DNA of 26,668 bases from Methanobacteriota archaeon (GCA_005878665.1 VBLR01000118.1:1-26668), one strand, 5' to 3'. Positions 1 to 6,641 are shown, counted from the first letter of the stretch. Translations and numbers: made by a program. Notes: a model not told the origin generated them from the sequence alone.

Positions 1-6
1 GAGGGT

Positions 7-339
7 TCACTTCTTCGGTCGATACCGATTGGGATCGTCGAAAAAGTCGATCGCGCGAAAGCCCGCTTTGAACGACGCGGAGTGCGGCACTCCGGCCGGG
101 ACGAAATACTCATCGCCGCGCCGGCACGTTCGCGTCGCCTTGTCAATCGTCAGCCGCATCTCCCCTTCGACGACGATCCCCCACTGGGCGCCGTGGCGAT
201 GTTCCGGCACGGTGGAATCCTCGCGCGCTTGGAACAGAGTCGCCGACGCGGTCCTTCCCTGAAGCAATCGCAGGGTGACGCCTCGCAGAGTCGTGTCGGC
301 TTCGGGCAGCTGTTGGACGAAGTCTGGGAATTCCACCAT
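7..339 (-). CDS. Small single-domain cupin protein
   Basis: This 110-residue protein is one cupin barrel. Cupin motif 1 is seen as PEHRHGAQWGIVVEGEM, with the HxH metal-binding pair but Gln where the motif usually has Glu. Motif 2 is GDEYFVPAGVPHSASF, with the PxG turn and the last His. Such proteins bind a metal and act as small oxidoreductases, isomerases or ligand sensors; the substrate cannot be told. The frame stays open to 492, but the upstream part is low-complexity and Arg/Ser/Pro-rich, so I start at the ATG at 337-339 (MVEFPDF). A weak A/T-rich patch about 27 bases upstream would fit leaderless transcription. It is separated from the glycosyltransferase unit by about 190 bases. The fold is confident; the role is unknown. 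Confidence 0.8.
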   Translation of the reverse strand: MVEFPDFVQQLPEADTTLRGVTLRLLQGRTASATLFQAREDSTVPEHRHGAQWGIVVEGEMRLTIDKATRTCRRGDEYFVPAGVPHSASFKAGFRAIDFFDDPNRYRPKK

Positions 340-527
340 GAAGGGCGAATTCGTCCCGGCACTTTGAAGGTCGCGGCCGGCAAAGGGCGAGGCCGGCGAC
401 GTCGTTACCGGAGTGGATGGTCCTCTACGCGAAAGACATCGTCGAGATCGGTCCGGCTCGATCCGCCGACCCGAGGCGATCCCCTGTCGCAAGGGAGTGA
501 CGGTCGCGAGTCATGTTCTGCGGGCGG

Positions 528-689
528 CTATTCGGCGTGGTCCCGGCATCGGACCTTCATGACGCCCTCGCCGATCAGGCGCCACTCGCAGCCACAGTCG
601 AACCGCGCGGCCACAATCCGTGTCTTCCGAGCCGGAAAGCGGAAATCACTGGCGTTGCCGAGATCCAATTCCACCGCGGTGACGGTCAT
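528..689 (-). CDS. 53-residue Cys-containing protein coupled to the glycosyltransferase
   Basis: This short reading frame runs from an ATG at 687-689 to a TAG at 528-530. Its ATG overlaps the TGA of the glycosyltransferase in an ATGA arrangement, typical of translational coupling in archaeal operons. The protein begins MTVTAVELDLGNASDF and contains a DCGCEWRL stretch followed by a KVRCRDH stretch, so it has three cysteines and a histidine that could bind one metal ion. It has no signal peptide or membrane segment. I do not recognise the family. The four-base overlap and the compact Cys/His pattern are the reasons to call it. It could be a tiny partner of the glycosyltransferase. Confidence 0.55.
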   Translation of the reverse strand: MTVTAVELDLGNASDFRFPARKTRIVAARFDCGCEWRLIGEGVMKVRCRDHAE

Positions 690-1678
690 TGTTCCGCCGC
701 TCTCCCGACTTGCGACATCGCAGAGGGACGTTGCAAATCACGCATGTCCCGCTGGTTCAACCGTCTCATGAGAAGGCGCCACGCAATGAGGATCCCGGTC
801 CGAATCGGGACCAGTTTGGCTTTCCCGATCCGGCACGCGTAGTCGACGGGCAGCTCCGTCAAGTGCGCTCCGGTCTCGCACGCGGATGCAAAGAGGTCCG
901 CCTCCAAGTCGAAGCTCTCTGCGTCCAGCCGGAAACGCTGGAGAGCATCCTCGCGGAAGGCCCACATCCCCGTGCATACGTCGCTGATCGGGAACCCGAA
1001 CAGGAATCGGGCGAAGCCGCTCAGGACCTGATTGCCCAGCCGGTTCAGCGAGGTGAGGGCTCCGTCTTCGACGCGGCCGCGCAACCGGGAGCCCGCGACG
1101 ACGTCGCATCCGGATTCCAACGCCTCGACGAACTCCGGGATCTGTTCCGGGGGATACGTCCCATCGGCATCGAGCATGACGTAAATCTTCGGTCCCTCGA
1201 TGTGCTGGCGATTCCGATCGCTCATCAGGAGATCGAGCGCCTGCCGAACCCCGTTCCCCTTCCCCTCGCCGCTCTGCACATAGACGCTGGCGCCGCGGTC
1301 CTTCGCGACCTCCAAGGTCGCATCCACGGACTGCCCGTCCACGACCCAGACGTAGGTGTTGTAGCCGGAGCGCCGCAGATCTTCCATCGGGATGCGCTCG
1401 ATGACCGCTCCCACGGCCCTCTCCTCGTTCAGGGCCGGGAGCAAGACCACAATATTTCGCGCCCGGAGCGCTTGCGGAGCCGAGTGCCCACCCGGCCCGC
1501 TTTCGTTCGAGAGAGGTAGGGAACCCCCGAAGATCCCGCCTCCGTCCGGACCCGCCCGAATGGTCGCTCCCGACCCGGTCATTGGGACATGTTCGAAGAG
1601 CGTCCGACGGACCCGCGCTCGAACCGAGGTGGCCTTTGGCCGACGGTCCTTGACGCCCTTTGTGATCCCGAGTGCCAT
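686..1678 (-). CDS. Family 2 glycosyltransferase, dolichyl-phosphate hexose synthase type
   Basis: This 330-residue protein has a GT-A fold of the DPM1/DPG-synthase kind, which moves a sugar from a nucleotide donor, often to a dolichyl phosphate for surface glycosylation. The domain starts near residue 75 with NIVVLLPALNEERAVG. It has the VVDGQSVDAT donor loop, the DADGTYPPE motif carrying the DxD-type metal site, and VVAGSRLRGR. The C-terminus has no clear membrane helices, so it is probably cytoplasmic or peripheral. About 75 residues precede the domain. A GGAGAG site five bases before the 1678 ATG supports the long start, but an ATG at 1582 (MTGSGAT) would give a more usual length. It heads a two-gene unit with the 53-residue protein. 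The lipid acceptor and sugar are not determinable here. Confidence 0.85.
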   Translation of the reverse strand: MALGITKGVKDRRPKATSVRARVRRTLFEHVPMTGSGATIRAGPDGGGIFGGSLPLSNESGPGGHSAPQALRARNIVVLLPALNEERAVGAVIERIPMEDLRRSGYNTYVWVVDGQSVDATLEVAKDRGASVYVQSGEGKGNGVRQALDLLMSDRNRQHIEGPKIYVMLDADGTYPPEQIPEFVEALESGCDVVAGSRLRGRVEDGALTSLNRLGNQVLSGFARFLFGFPISDVCTGMWAFREDALQRFRLDAESFDLEADLFASACETGAHLTELPVDYACRIGKAKLVPIRTGILIAWRLLMRRLNQRDMRDLQRPSAMSQVGRAAEQ

Positions 1679-1783
1679 CTTTACTCTCCGCGACCCGGTG
1701 GTGCGGCGAGGGTCAATAGGCGTATGTTTTGGACCGGTTCGACCCCGTTAGCCTGTGTCGCCGACCGTCGCCTTGAGTGCAAA

Positions 1784-1807
1784 AGAACATCTAAGAACAC
1801 AAAGAAC
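1784..1807. promoter_or_regulatory. Direct-repeat operator candidate, site A, before the first RHH gene
   Basis: Three AGAAC units start at 1784, 1794 and 1803, about one helical turn apart. The core GAACATCTAAGAACAC at 1785-1800 is, on the opposite strand, identical to the site at 5640-5655 at 14 of 16 bases. It lies about 40 bases ahead of the first RHH start codon in the gap shared with the divergent glycosyltransferase. Function as an operator is inference from repetition and placement. Confidence 0.5.
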
Positions 1808-1840
1808 GATGTGCTAGGACGCGTGAGGCAGGGCCGGTTC

Positions 1841-2377
1841 ATGCCAGGCAAGGCGAGCGTGACAAGGTCCGTCCGGATCGAGAAGGATGCGGACGAGCGT
1901 CTGCGGCACCTTGCCGAACAAGGCGATACGAGCGTGAACACGCTCGTCAACCGCGCGCTCCGGAAGTTCGTGGAGTGGGACGCGTATGGAGAGAAGTTCG
2001 GCTTCATCACGTTGCCCTCGGCCATGCTGATCAAACTGATGGACTGCCTCACGGACGAGGAGGCTCGGGAGCTGGGGATCTGGGCGGGAAAGAACCTGGT
2101 GAAGGAATACATCACGTTCTGGTTCAAGGAGGTCACGCCCGACACGCTGCTCGAGGGGTTCCCGAAGTTACTGGCGAAGTACGGGCGGGCCTTCGCCTAC
2201 GAGGAGCTCGAGGAAGGGGACCGGCGCACGATCATCCTCAAACACGGGAGCGGCGCGAAATGGTCGACCTTCTACGAGGAGGCCATCCGGACCGCATTTC
2301 ACGACCACCTGAAGAGAGACGTCAAGGTCGAGAAGTCGGAGAACCAGGTCGTCGTCCGCCTTCGCCTCTACGAGTGA
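1841..2377 (+). CDS. Ribbon-helix-helix regulator with unrecognised C-terminal domain (paralogue 1)
   Basis: This 178-residue protein opens with an RHH DNA-binding domain (about residues 6-47: SVTRSVRIEKDADERLRHLA, then SVNTLVNRALRKFVEWD). A domain of about 130 residues follows, with EKFGF, EYITFWFKEV, KYGRAFAYEE, TIILKHGSGAKWSTFYEE and a C-terminal beta strand; I do not recognise it. RHH proteins act as dimers whose beta ribbon reads the major groove. The C-terminal domain may sense a ligand or a partner. The ATG at 1841 is chosen because M-P-x-x-x-S-V-T-R then aligns exactly with the next gene. The ribosome site is weak (GTGAGG at 1823-1828). About half of all positions match the next gene, so they are a tandem duplication. 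The upstream AGAAC repeats are a likely autoregulatory site. Confidence 0.8.
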   Translation: MPGKASVTRSVRIEKDADERLRHLAEQGDTSVNTLVNRALRKFVEWDAYGEKFGFITLPSAMLIKLMDCLTDEEARELGIWAGKNLVKEYITFWFKEVTPDTLLEGFPKLLAKYGRAFAYEELEEGDRRTIILKHGSGAKWSTFYEEAIRTAFHDHLKRDVKVEKSENQVVVRLRLYE

Positions 2378-2416
2378 CCGCCCTTCTGCTGCGAGCAAAG
2401 CATTAGGTAGTTTGAC

Positions 2417-2432
2417 GTATACACTTGTACTT
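2417..2432 (+). promoter_or_regulatory. Promoter with operator-like site B before the second RHH gene
   Basis: GTATACACTTGTACTT combines an A/T-rich TATA-like core (GTATACAC) with a degenerate copy of the shared direct repeat; read on the other strand it matches the site at 5963-5978 at 11 of 16 bases. It sits 25-40 bases before the TTG start. A protein bound here would cover the TATA box, which would mean repression. The match is the weakest of the five sites. Confidence 0.4.
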
Positions 2433-2444
2433 GGGTCTCCGGTC

Positions 2445-2459
2445 GGGAGGAGTGGGTTG
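2445..2459 (+). promoter_or_regulatory. Ribosome binding site that decides a TTG start
   Basis: GGGAGGAG at 2445-2452 lies just upstream of TTG at 2457-2459. There is no ATG in frame before the RHH domain. The paralogue alignment puts its initiator Met at exactly this codon, so TTG is the likely start. Confidence 0.65.
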
Positions 2460-2990
2460 CCCCCGAGCAGCAGCGTAACCCGTACGATCCGCATCGAACG
2501 GGATGTCGACGACTTCCTCCGCAAGTTTGGGGAGCGGGAGGGAGTCAGCGTGAATCTCCTCGTCAACAAGGCGATCCGCCGGCTCGTCGAGTGGGATATC
2601 TACGCGGAGAAGTTCGGCCTCGTCGCGCTCCCGAGCTCCCTGATCGAGCGGATGATGGAACGCCTCTCCAACGAGGAGGCGGCAGACCTCGGACGGTGGG
2701 TAGGACAGAATCTCATTCCCGAGTTCATCACGTTCTGGTTCAAGGAAGTGAGTCTCCAAGCGATGGTCATCGGCTTCCCTCGCCTGCAATCCCGGTATGG
2801 CCGGGCGTTCGAATACGAGGAACACGTGGACGGAGGCAAGTGGACGATCATCCTCAAACACAGTGCCGGTTCGAAGTGGTCCATGTACTACGAGGCGTTG
2901 TTGAAGACCGCGTTCCGAGACATGTTGCAGACGGATCTCCTGATTGACAAGACCGACAACCAAGTGGTCGCTCGGTTCTCCATCAAGTGA
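2457..2990 (+). CDS. Ribbon-helix-helix regulator with unrecognised C-terminal domain (paralogue 2)
   Basis: This 177-residue protein is colinear with its upstream neighbour. The RHH domain (about residues 6-47) reads SVTRTIRIERDVDDFLRKF, then SVNLLVNKAIRRLVEWD. The same C-terminal domain follows, with EKFGL, FITFWFKEV, RYGRAFEYEE and TIILKHSAGSKWSMYYEA. The last stretch is the most conserved block and probably holds the functional surface of the unknown domain. Translation is taken from TTG at 2457. It ends 36 bases before the convergent small gene of the KaiC operon. The two paralogues could form hetero-dimers or bind slightly different half-sites: the nearby repeats come in TGTTC and TGTAC versions. 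A DNA-binding role is well supported; the targets are inferred. Confidence 0.8.
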   Translation: MPPSSSVTRTIRIERDVDDFLRKFGEREGVSVNLLVNKAIRRLVEWDIYAEKFGLVALPSSLIERMMERLSNEEAADLGRWVGQNLIPEFITFWFKEVSLQAMVIGFPRLQSRYGRAFEYEEHVDGGKWTIILKHSAGSKWSMYYEALLKTAFRDMLQTDLLIDKTDNQVVARFSIK

Positions 2991-3026
2991 CCGTCGGGCG
3001 ATCGTCCGACCCTGTGACGGCGGTCG

Positions 3027-3275
3027 CTAGCGGCCGAGACTGGACAAGGCCTTCTTCTCGATCGCTTCGGCGAGCCATCCCATCGTCTGTCGGAGGCCGA
3101 AGCAGACCCGATCGATCTCGCCGCTCCCGGTGTCGGCCTTCGGGTTCTTCGCGAGCATCATCGCCTTCACGACGGCCGAGTTCTGTTTCCCGAAGAAGTC
3201 TTCGAACGCCTTCCAGTAAGCGGCCTGGTACAACTTGTTTTCCTTTAGCCCCATCGGTCCGGCCAGATGTACCAC
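3027..3275 (-). CDS. Small helical protein, third gene of the KaiC operon
   Basis: This frame of about 82 residues follows the single-domain KaiC gene after a gap of about 25 bases on the same strand. The body (NKLYQAAYWKAFEDFFGKQN, then VVKAMMLAKN, then IDRVCFGLRQTMGWLAEAIE) looks like a compact all-helical domain with conserved-looking aromatic positions. I recognise no family. The start is uncertain: GTG codons at 3281 and 3275 follow a G-rich stretch and the first ATG is at 3254; I prefer GTG at 3275 because the G-run is then about seven bases upstream. Its place downstream of two coupled ATPases suggests a partner of the KaiC proteins. There is no signal peptide or membrane segment. Confidence 0.6.
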   Translation of the reverse strand: MVHLAGPMGLKENKLYQAAYWKAFEDFFGKQNSAVVKAMMLAKNPKADTGSGEIDRVCFGLRQTMGWLAEAIEKKALSSLGR

Positions 3276-3300
3276 GCACACGCCCCCTACTGGCAGCCGC

Positions 3301-4050
3301 TTACTTCCGCCCAGGGATGTGTGACAATCTGACCGAGATTCCGTGGTTCCCGATGTCGATCGGAATTGGTCCCATTTGGTGGTTCGTCCCCCGCATCTTT
3401 GTGATCTCGATGTAACGGACCCGCGCGTCCCCGGCCACTGGCACCAGATGGAAGTGGAGCACGCCGTCGGCGATGAATTCCTGCATCCCGGGGTTTGGGA
3501 TTTCGGTCCCGAGGAACCCGGGTGCGCTCTCCGTGATCATGAGGGTCGTGCAGCCGGCCCCTCCGATGATCTTCCCCAGGAGCATGTGGGTGAACACGCG
3601 GATGTCGCCTTGAGTCCCGAACGCCTGGGACATCGCCGTGAACGAATCGATGACCAGGCGGACGATGCCGGCCTCGTCGATGTTCCGGACGATTTCCTCC
3701 CAAATCGCGGGCAATCCCTCCGCACTGAGCGTGGGCATCTCGAGGAACCGGAACAGGTTCTTTTTCTCGAGTGGCGGGAGGTCCAGGCCAAGGCGGGTCA
3801 TGTTGCGGAAATACGCCTTGCGCCCCTCCAGCATGGAGACGTACATCCCGGGCTCGCCCCCATCCCGGGCGCCCTGGTATAGAAACTGCGAGCCGAAGAT
3901 CGTCTTTCCCGTCCCCGGTCGGCCGGCGAGGGTGATGAGGCTCCCGGCCGGGAAGCCTCCCTCGAGCATGTCGTCGAGTCCCGGAACCCCGGTGGACACC
4001 CGCGCATCCGGATCCAACGTCGGTCGGACCAGGATCTTCTCCGCCATCAT
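3301..4050 (-). CDS. Single-domain KaiC-family RecA-like ATPase
   Basis: This 249-residue protein is one complete KaiC/RadA-type domain. The N-terminus has the family signature RVSTGVPGLDDMLEGGFPAG, followed by Walker A GRPGTGKT (about residues 43-50), YVSMLEGRKAYF where circadian KaiC has its SFEE-type catalytic pair (here only one Glu), and Walker B IVRLVIDSF. A C-terminal beta-rich part ends with ITKMRGTNHQMG, the usual KaiC arginine/lysine region. Archaeal KaiC homologues are hexamer-forming switches, including ArlH of the archaellum, but the ArlH gene context is absent. Its ATG overlaps the TGA of the upstream double-domain gene (ATGA), so the two proteins are probably made in fixed ratio. 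Fold and ATP binding are confident; the process controlled is unknown. Confidence 0.9.
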   Translation of the reverse strand: MMAEKILVRPTLDPDARVSTGVPGLDDMLEGGFPAGSLITLAGRPGTGKTIFGSQFLYQGARDGGEPGMYVSMLEGRKAYFRNMTRLGLDLPPLEKKNLFRFLEMPTLSAEGLPAIWEEIVRNIDEAGIVRLVIDSFTAMSQAFGTQGDIRVFTHMLLGKIIGGAGCTTLMITESAPGFLGTEIPNPGMQEFIADGVLHFHLVPVAGDARVRYIEITKMRGTNHQMGPIPIDIGNHGISVRLSHIPGRK

Positions 4051-5573
4051 GCGGCCCCCTTCTTCGACCGCGTTAGCGAGTTCATGACCGTTTCAAAGAA
4101 ATCCGAACGGACCTCGTGACGACGGCCGGGGAACGTCACGGACGGAACCCGCTCCTTCTCCAGACCGGACCCGTCGCTCAACGAGATGTCTTCGAGCGGG
4201 ATGAGCTCGAACTCCGGATAGCCGTGCCCGAACGTGAACTGGAGCGCGTAGAAACCCGTCCGGGGCTTCACGCCGTAGAGGATCAGCGTGCCCCATCGTT
4301 GGCTGAGGACCAGGTGGATCTGCGAGATGTTCGCGACTTTCTGCGTCAGCGCCAAGTTGGGCCGGGCGACAATCGACTGGATGTCCTTGTTCACCGCGGC
4401 CCGGGCCGCGACCGTCGCGAGGAAATTCATCACCCCTTGTCCGTAGAAATTCTCGACAGTGTCGAGCGCCATGAGCATCCAGATCGTCTTTCCTTCGGCC
4501 TTGTACGCGCTGTAGGTCCCGAGCCACTTGTCGAAGTCCTCGGTCGGATTCAGGGAGAACTTGATCGCCACCGGGTCATCGACCCTGTCCGTCGTGAAGA
4601 CGCGCATGTTCGCGTTGTACACGTCCTCCGGCATGAACTGGGTGGCAAACAACCGGGCCCGTGTCGGATCGTAGTCGCTGTACGGGAACGCCATTACTGC
4701 ATTGTTCGTCGCCAGGAAGTTCAGCAGGGCCGTGAGCGGCACGTAGATCTGGCCTTCGAACGGGACGTCGCCGCGGATTTCGAGGAGGACGGTCGAGCCC
4801 CGCGGCACGCCGCCACCGAGCAGGGCATCGATGTCGCGACTGCCCGTCGACATGTGGGTCGCGGTGTTCTCCAAGGGTCGGAACATCGCCGTCCGTTCCG
4901 GCAACGTGAACGCGAACGGCTCGAGGTAGCGGAGGCGACCTCCGGCCAGCGTGAAGAGATATCGTTCCTGTCGGATCGGCACTCCCCGCAACTTCCGAAA
5001 TTCGAGTTCGCGGACCCGCCGATCGTCGATCACCCGCTGGTGGAGGACGAGGATCGCTTCCGCGAGTTGGTCCAACGTGCTGTTCGTCTCCGGGTGCTCG
5101 CTGACGAGGATCATCCGCGCCCCCGTGCCTTCGAGGACGGCCATCAGCGATTGTTCGACTTTCATTCGCGCTTCGGGGGGCACGTAGTCGGCGATGCCCT
5201 CCCAGGAGTCCAGCACCACGAGCGGGTTGTCCATCGACGACAGGAGCCGAAGGAGGCCCGAGACGACGTTGTTCCCGACGACGAACTGGGTCGGGTCGAA
5301 TTCGAGCGTCGAGAAGAAGTGGATGTTCTTCTGGGCCGCGAGTTTCGAGAAAAGAGCGTGTTGAAACACGAGCTTGTCCGGATACGTCCGCGTCGAGATG
5401 TGGACCGTGTCTCCCGACGTTCGGAGGCGGCTCATGAGCTCCAACGCCGCCGTCGTCTTCCCCGTCCCGGTCTCCCCTTTGACCAGGAGGAGCAGAGTCT
5501 TTCGGTCGAGCAATTTCTGTAACTCGGGGGGCAAGGGCACCTCTGGAGATGCCCCCCGTTCGAGCTTCAACAT
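4047..5573 (-). CDS. Double-domain KaiC-like protein with degenerate second P-loop
   Basis: This 508-residue protein has two RecA-like halves. The first has an intact Walker A GETGTGKT (residues 33-40) and Walker B NPLVVLDSWEG, but its N-terminus lacks the usual KaiC lead-in. The second begins near residue 243 with HMSTGSRDIDALLGGGVPRG, the KaiC lead-in, yet its P-loop position reads LLEIRGDVPFEGQ, with neither GKT nor the lysine. A hydrophobic strand ending in Asp (TIWMLMALDTVE) remains. So one half probably binds and hydrolyses ATP and the other is structural or regulatory. The start is the ATG at 5573 with GGTGAG just upstream; a TTG at 5585 is also possible. It leads the three-gene operon and is transcribed divergently from the winged-helix gene. 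Confidence 0.85.
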   Translation of the reverse strand: MLKLERGASPEVPLPPELQKLLDRKTLLLLVKGETGTGKTTAALELMSRLRTSGDTVHISTRTYPDKLVFQHALFSKLAAQKNIHFFSTLEFDPTQFVVGNNVVSGLLRLLSSMDNPLVVLDSWEGIADYVPPEARMKVEQSLMAVLEGTGARMILVSEHPETNSTLDQLAEAILVLHQRVIDDRRVRELEFRKLRGVPIRQERYLFTLAGGRLRYLEPFAFTLPERTAMFRPLENTATHMSTGSRDIDALLGGGVPRGSTVLLEIRGDVPFEGQIYVPLTALLNFLATNNAVMAFPYSDYDPTRARLFATQFMPEDVYNANMRVFTTDRVDDPVAIKFSLNPTEDFDKWLGTYSAYKAEGKTIWMLMALDTVENFYGQGVMNFLATVAARAAVNKDIQSIVARPNLALTQKVANISQIHLVLSQRWGTLILYGVKPRTGFYALQFTFGHGYPEFELIPLEDISLSDGSGLEKERVPSVTFPGRRHEVRSDFFETVMNSLTRSKKGAA

Positions 5574-5613
5574 CCGCTCACCCAACGCAAGAGATGAACG
5601 AAACCCGGGCTGC

Positions 5614-5621
5614 GATATATC
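5614..5621 (-). promoter_or_regulatory. TATA box of the KaiC operon
   Basis: GATATATC is the strongest A/T core in the region and lies about 45 bases before the ATG at 5573. It predicts a start of transcription near 5590 and a leader of about 18 bases that just includes the GGTGAG site. Confidence 0.6.
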
Positions 5622-5639
5622 ACGACTGTGTGGTCCAAT

Positions 5640-5655
5640 GTGTTCTTATGTGTTC
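5640..5655. promoter_or_regulatory. Direct-repeat operator candidate, site C, upstream of the KaiC TATA box
   Basis: GTGTTCTTATGTGTTC contains two TGTTC half-sites 10 bases apart, on the same face of the helix. It is about 20 bases upstream of the KaiC TATA box, a position where an archaeal activator could help TBP/TFB, though repression is not excluded. It matches site A at 14 and site E at 13 of 16 bases. Confidence 0.55.
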
Positions 5656-5842
5656 ACCGACGTGACACGGACCGCTTTGATCCGTTGGTTCGCGAACCGA
5701 GCGCGAGAAATCACCGGAACGACTCGATCTCCGAAGCGAGGCGCCGTGGCACACGCCGGTTAGGCCCGTCGGCGCCCCGTCGGATCGACTCCGACCCTAC
5801 TTGTTGCCCCACCTCCCGGAACACGAAGTCCGTCCGGGGGAA

Positions 5843-5858
5843 TGTACGCTATGTGTAC
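5843..5858. promoter_or_regulatory. Direct-repeat operator candidate, site D, mid-region
   Basis: TGTACGCTATGTGTAC has two TGTAC half-sites, but their spacing is 11 instead of 10. It is not close to a recognised TATA box. It may be an auxiliary site, or mark a promoter that I cannot see. Confidence 0.4.
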
Positions 5859-5962
5859 GGTGTCATAGAACCGCACGGAATGCGTTACAAGCCAGCGGGC
5901 GGACGGGGCCGGGCTCGCGCACGGGTAACCCGAGCCGGCCATCTGCTATCACGAAACGAAAT

Positions 5963-5978
5963 GTGTACTTGTGTGTAC
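5963..5978. promoter_or_regulatory. Direct-repeat operator candidate, site E, abutting the winged-helix promoter
   Basis: GTGTACTTGTGTGTAC has two TGTAC half-sites 10 bases apart. It ends about nine bases before the TATA box at 5987-5994, so a bound protein would touch the BRE/TFB area. Compared with site C both half-sites change the same base (TTC to TAC), which suggests recognition by a related but different paralogue. Confidence 0.5.
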
Positions 5979-5986
5979 ATGACGCC

Positions 5987-5994
5987 CTTATACC
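5987..5994 (+). promoter_or_regulatory. TATA box of the winged-helix gene
   Basis: CTTATACC is centred about 25 bases before the ATG at 6015. This predicts that transcription starts at or next to the start codon, giving a leaderless message, and supports 6015 over the earlier in-frame ATG at 5979, which lies between operator and TATA box. Confidence 0.6.
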
Positions 5995-6014
5995 CTGACG
6001 TCGTCCGGTTCGGC

Positions 6015-6587
6015 ATGAAACCGCGAGTGACTCGCGGTCAGGCACCCTCCCGCCCAGCCGCAGCCACATCCGTCCGACTCTCCCCGAAGGACGAACACAT
6101 CTTCCGGGACCTGATGGAACGGTTCGCCGTCCTCTCGGAGATGTGCTTTCGGTTCTCCCAGGACATCTACCTCCGCGCCGGCTCGGTGCCCGAGATGGAC
6201 GTCGACGAAACGATTCGGAGGAATATCTCGATCGCACGACGCATCTTCGGGAATCGTTTCCTGGAAATCCTGGCGACGATCTATCTCAAGAAATCCGTCG
6301 GCGCCAGCGAGCTCGCGACGATCCTCGGGGGGTTCACGACCCCGGAATTGACCCGGAAGCTGGAGGCCCTCGAAGCGGCGGGACTGGTCGAGAAGGGGCA
6401 CTCGTTCGGCCAGCCCGACTCCGCGCGCTACTCCCTTAACCACAAAGGGACCGTCATCGCCCGACTCGGAGAACCCGTGTTCTTGTATCTGAGATTGGCC
6501 GAGGGGTGGACCACGCCGATCCCCGAGGGGCAACCCGGGGCGGAGGCGGAGGCTGCCGACGAGGTCGAGGCCGCAGCGCGGACGTAG
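6015..6587 (+). CDS. Winged-helix transcription regulator, HxlR/MarR-like
   Basis: This 190-residue protein has a helical N-terminal part (about residues 22-75, with LSPKDEHIFRDLMERFAVLS) and a winged helix-turn-helix at about 78-150. In that domain, FGNRFLEILATIYLKKSVGA, ELATILGGFTTPELTRKLEALE and AAGLVEKGHSF resemble the HxlR pattern in which the recognition helix is followed by the wing. The C-terminus is an acidic, Ala/Glu-rich tail (about 175-190). There is no Cys cluster of the redox-sensing HxlR type. It is transcribed divergently from the KaiC operon, probably as a leaderless message, and is flanked by the shared repeat. It could act with the KaiC proteins or control them. DNA binding is likely; target and signal are unknown. 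Confidence 0.8.
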   Translation: MKPRVTRGQAPSRPAAATSVRLSPKDEHIFRDLMERFAVLSEMCFRFSQDIYLRAGSVPEMDVDETIRRNISIARRIFGNRFLEILATIYLKKSVGASELATILGGFTTPELTRKLEALEAAGLVEKGHSFGQPDSARYSLNHKGTVIARLGEPVFLYLRLAEGWTTPIPEGQPGAEAEAADEVEAAART

Positions 6588-6641
6588 TCCGCACATCGCA
6601 CTGGCGTCGCGTCGGGTTCGCTTCGGACCACGGAAGGAAAG

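Larger units (their letters stand above)
5574..6014. other. Divergent regulatory region between the KaiC operon and the winged-helix gene
   Basis: This 440-base gap has two promoters facing outward and three copies of a direct-repeat motif (at 5640, 5843 and 5963). Open frames inside it are short and compositionally unlike the neighbours, so I see no gene. The middle of the region, about 5660-5840, holds nothing I recognise. Confidence 0.6.

Noticed and set aside
1784..1807. AGAAC repeats as a CRISPR fragment
   Set aside because: The units are only about 5 bases with 9-10 base periodicity, and there are no spacers or cas genes; an operator reading fits better.
4116..5522. A 468-residue plus-strand frame
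   Set aside because: It is antisense to the double KaiC gene and shows only charged low-complexity sequence.
5628..6014. A long N-terminal extension of the winged-helix regulator
   Set aside because: It would run through two operator-like repeats and the TATA box, and its residues are unlike the folded part; the leaderless ATG at 6015 is better.
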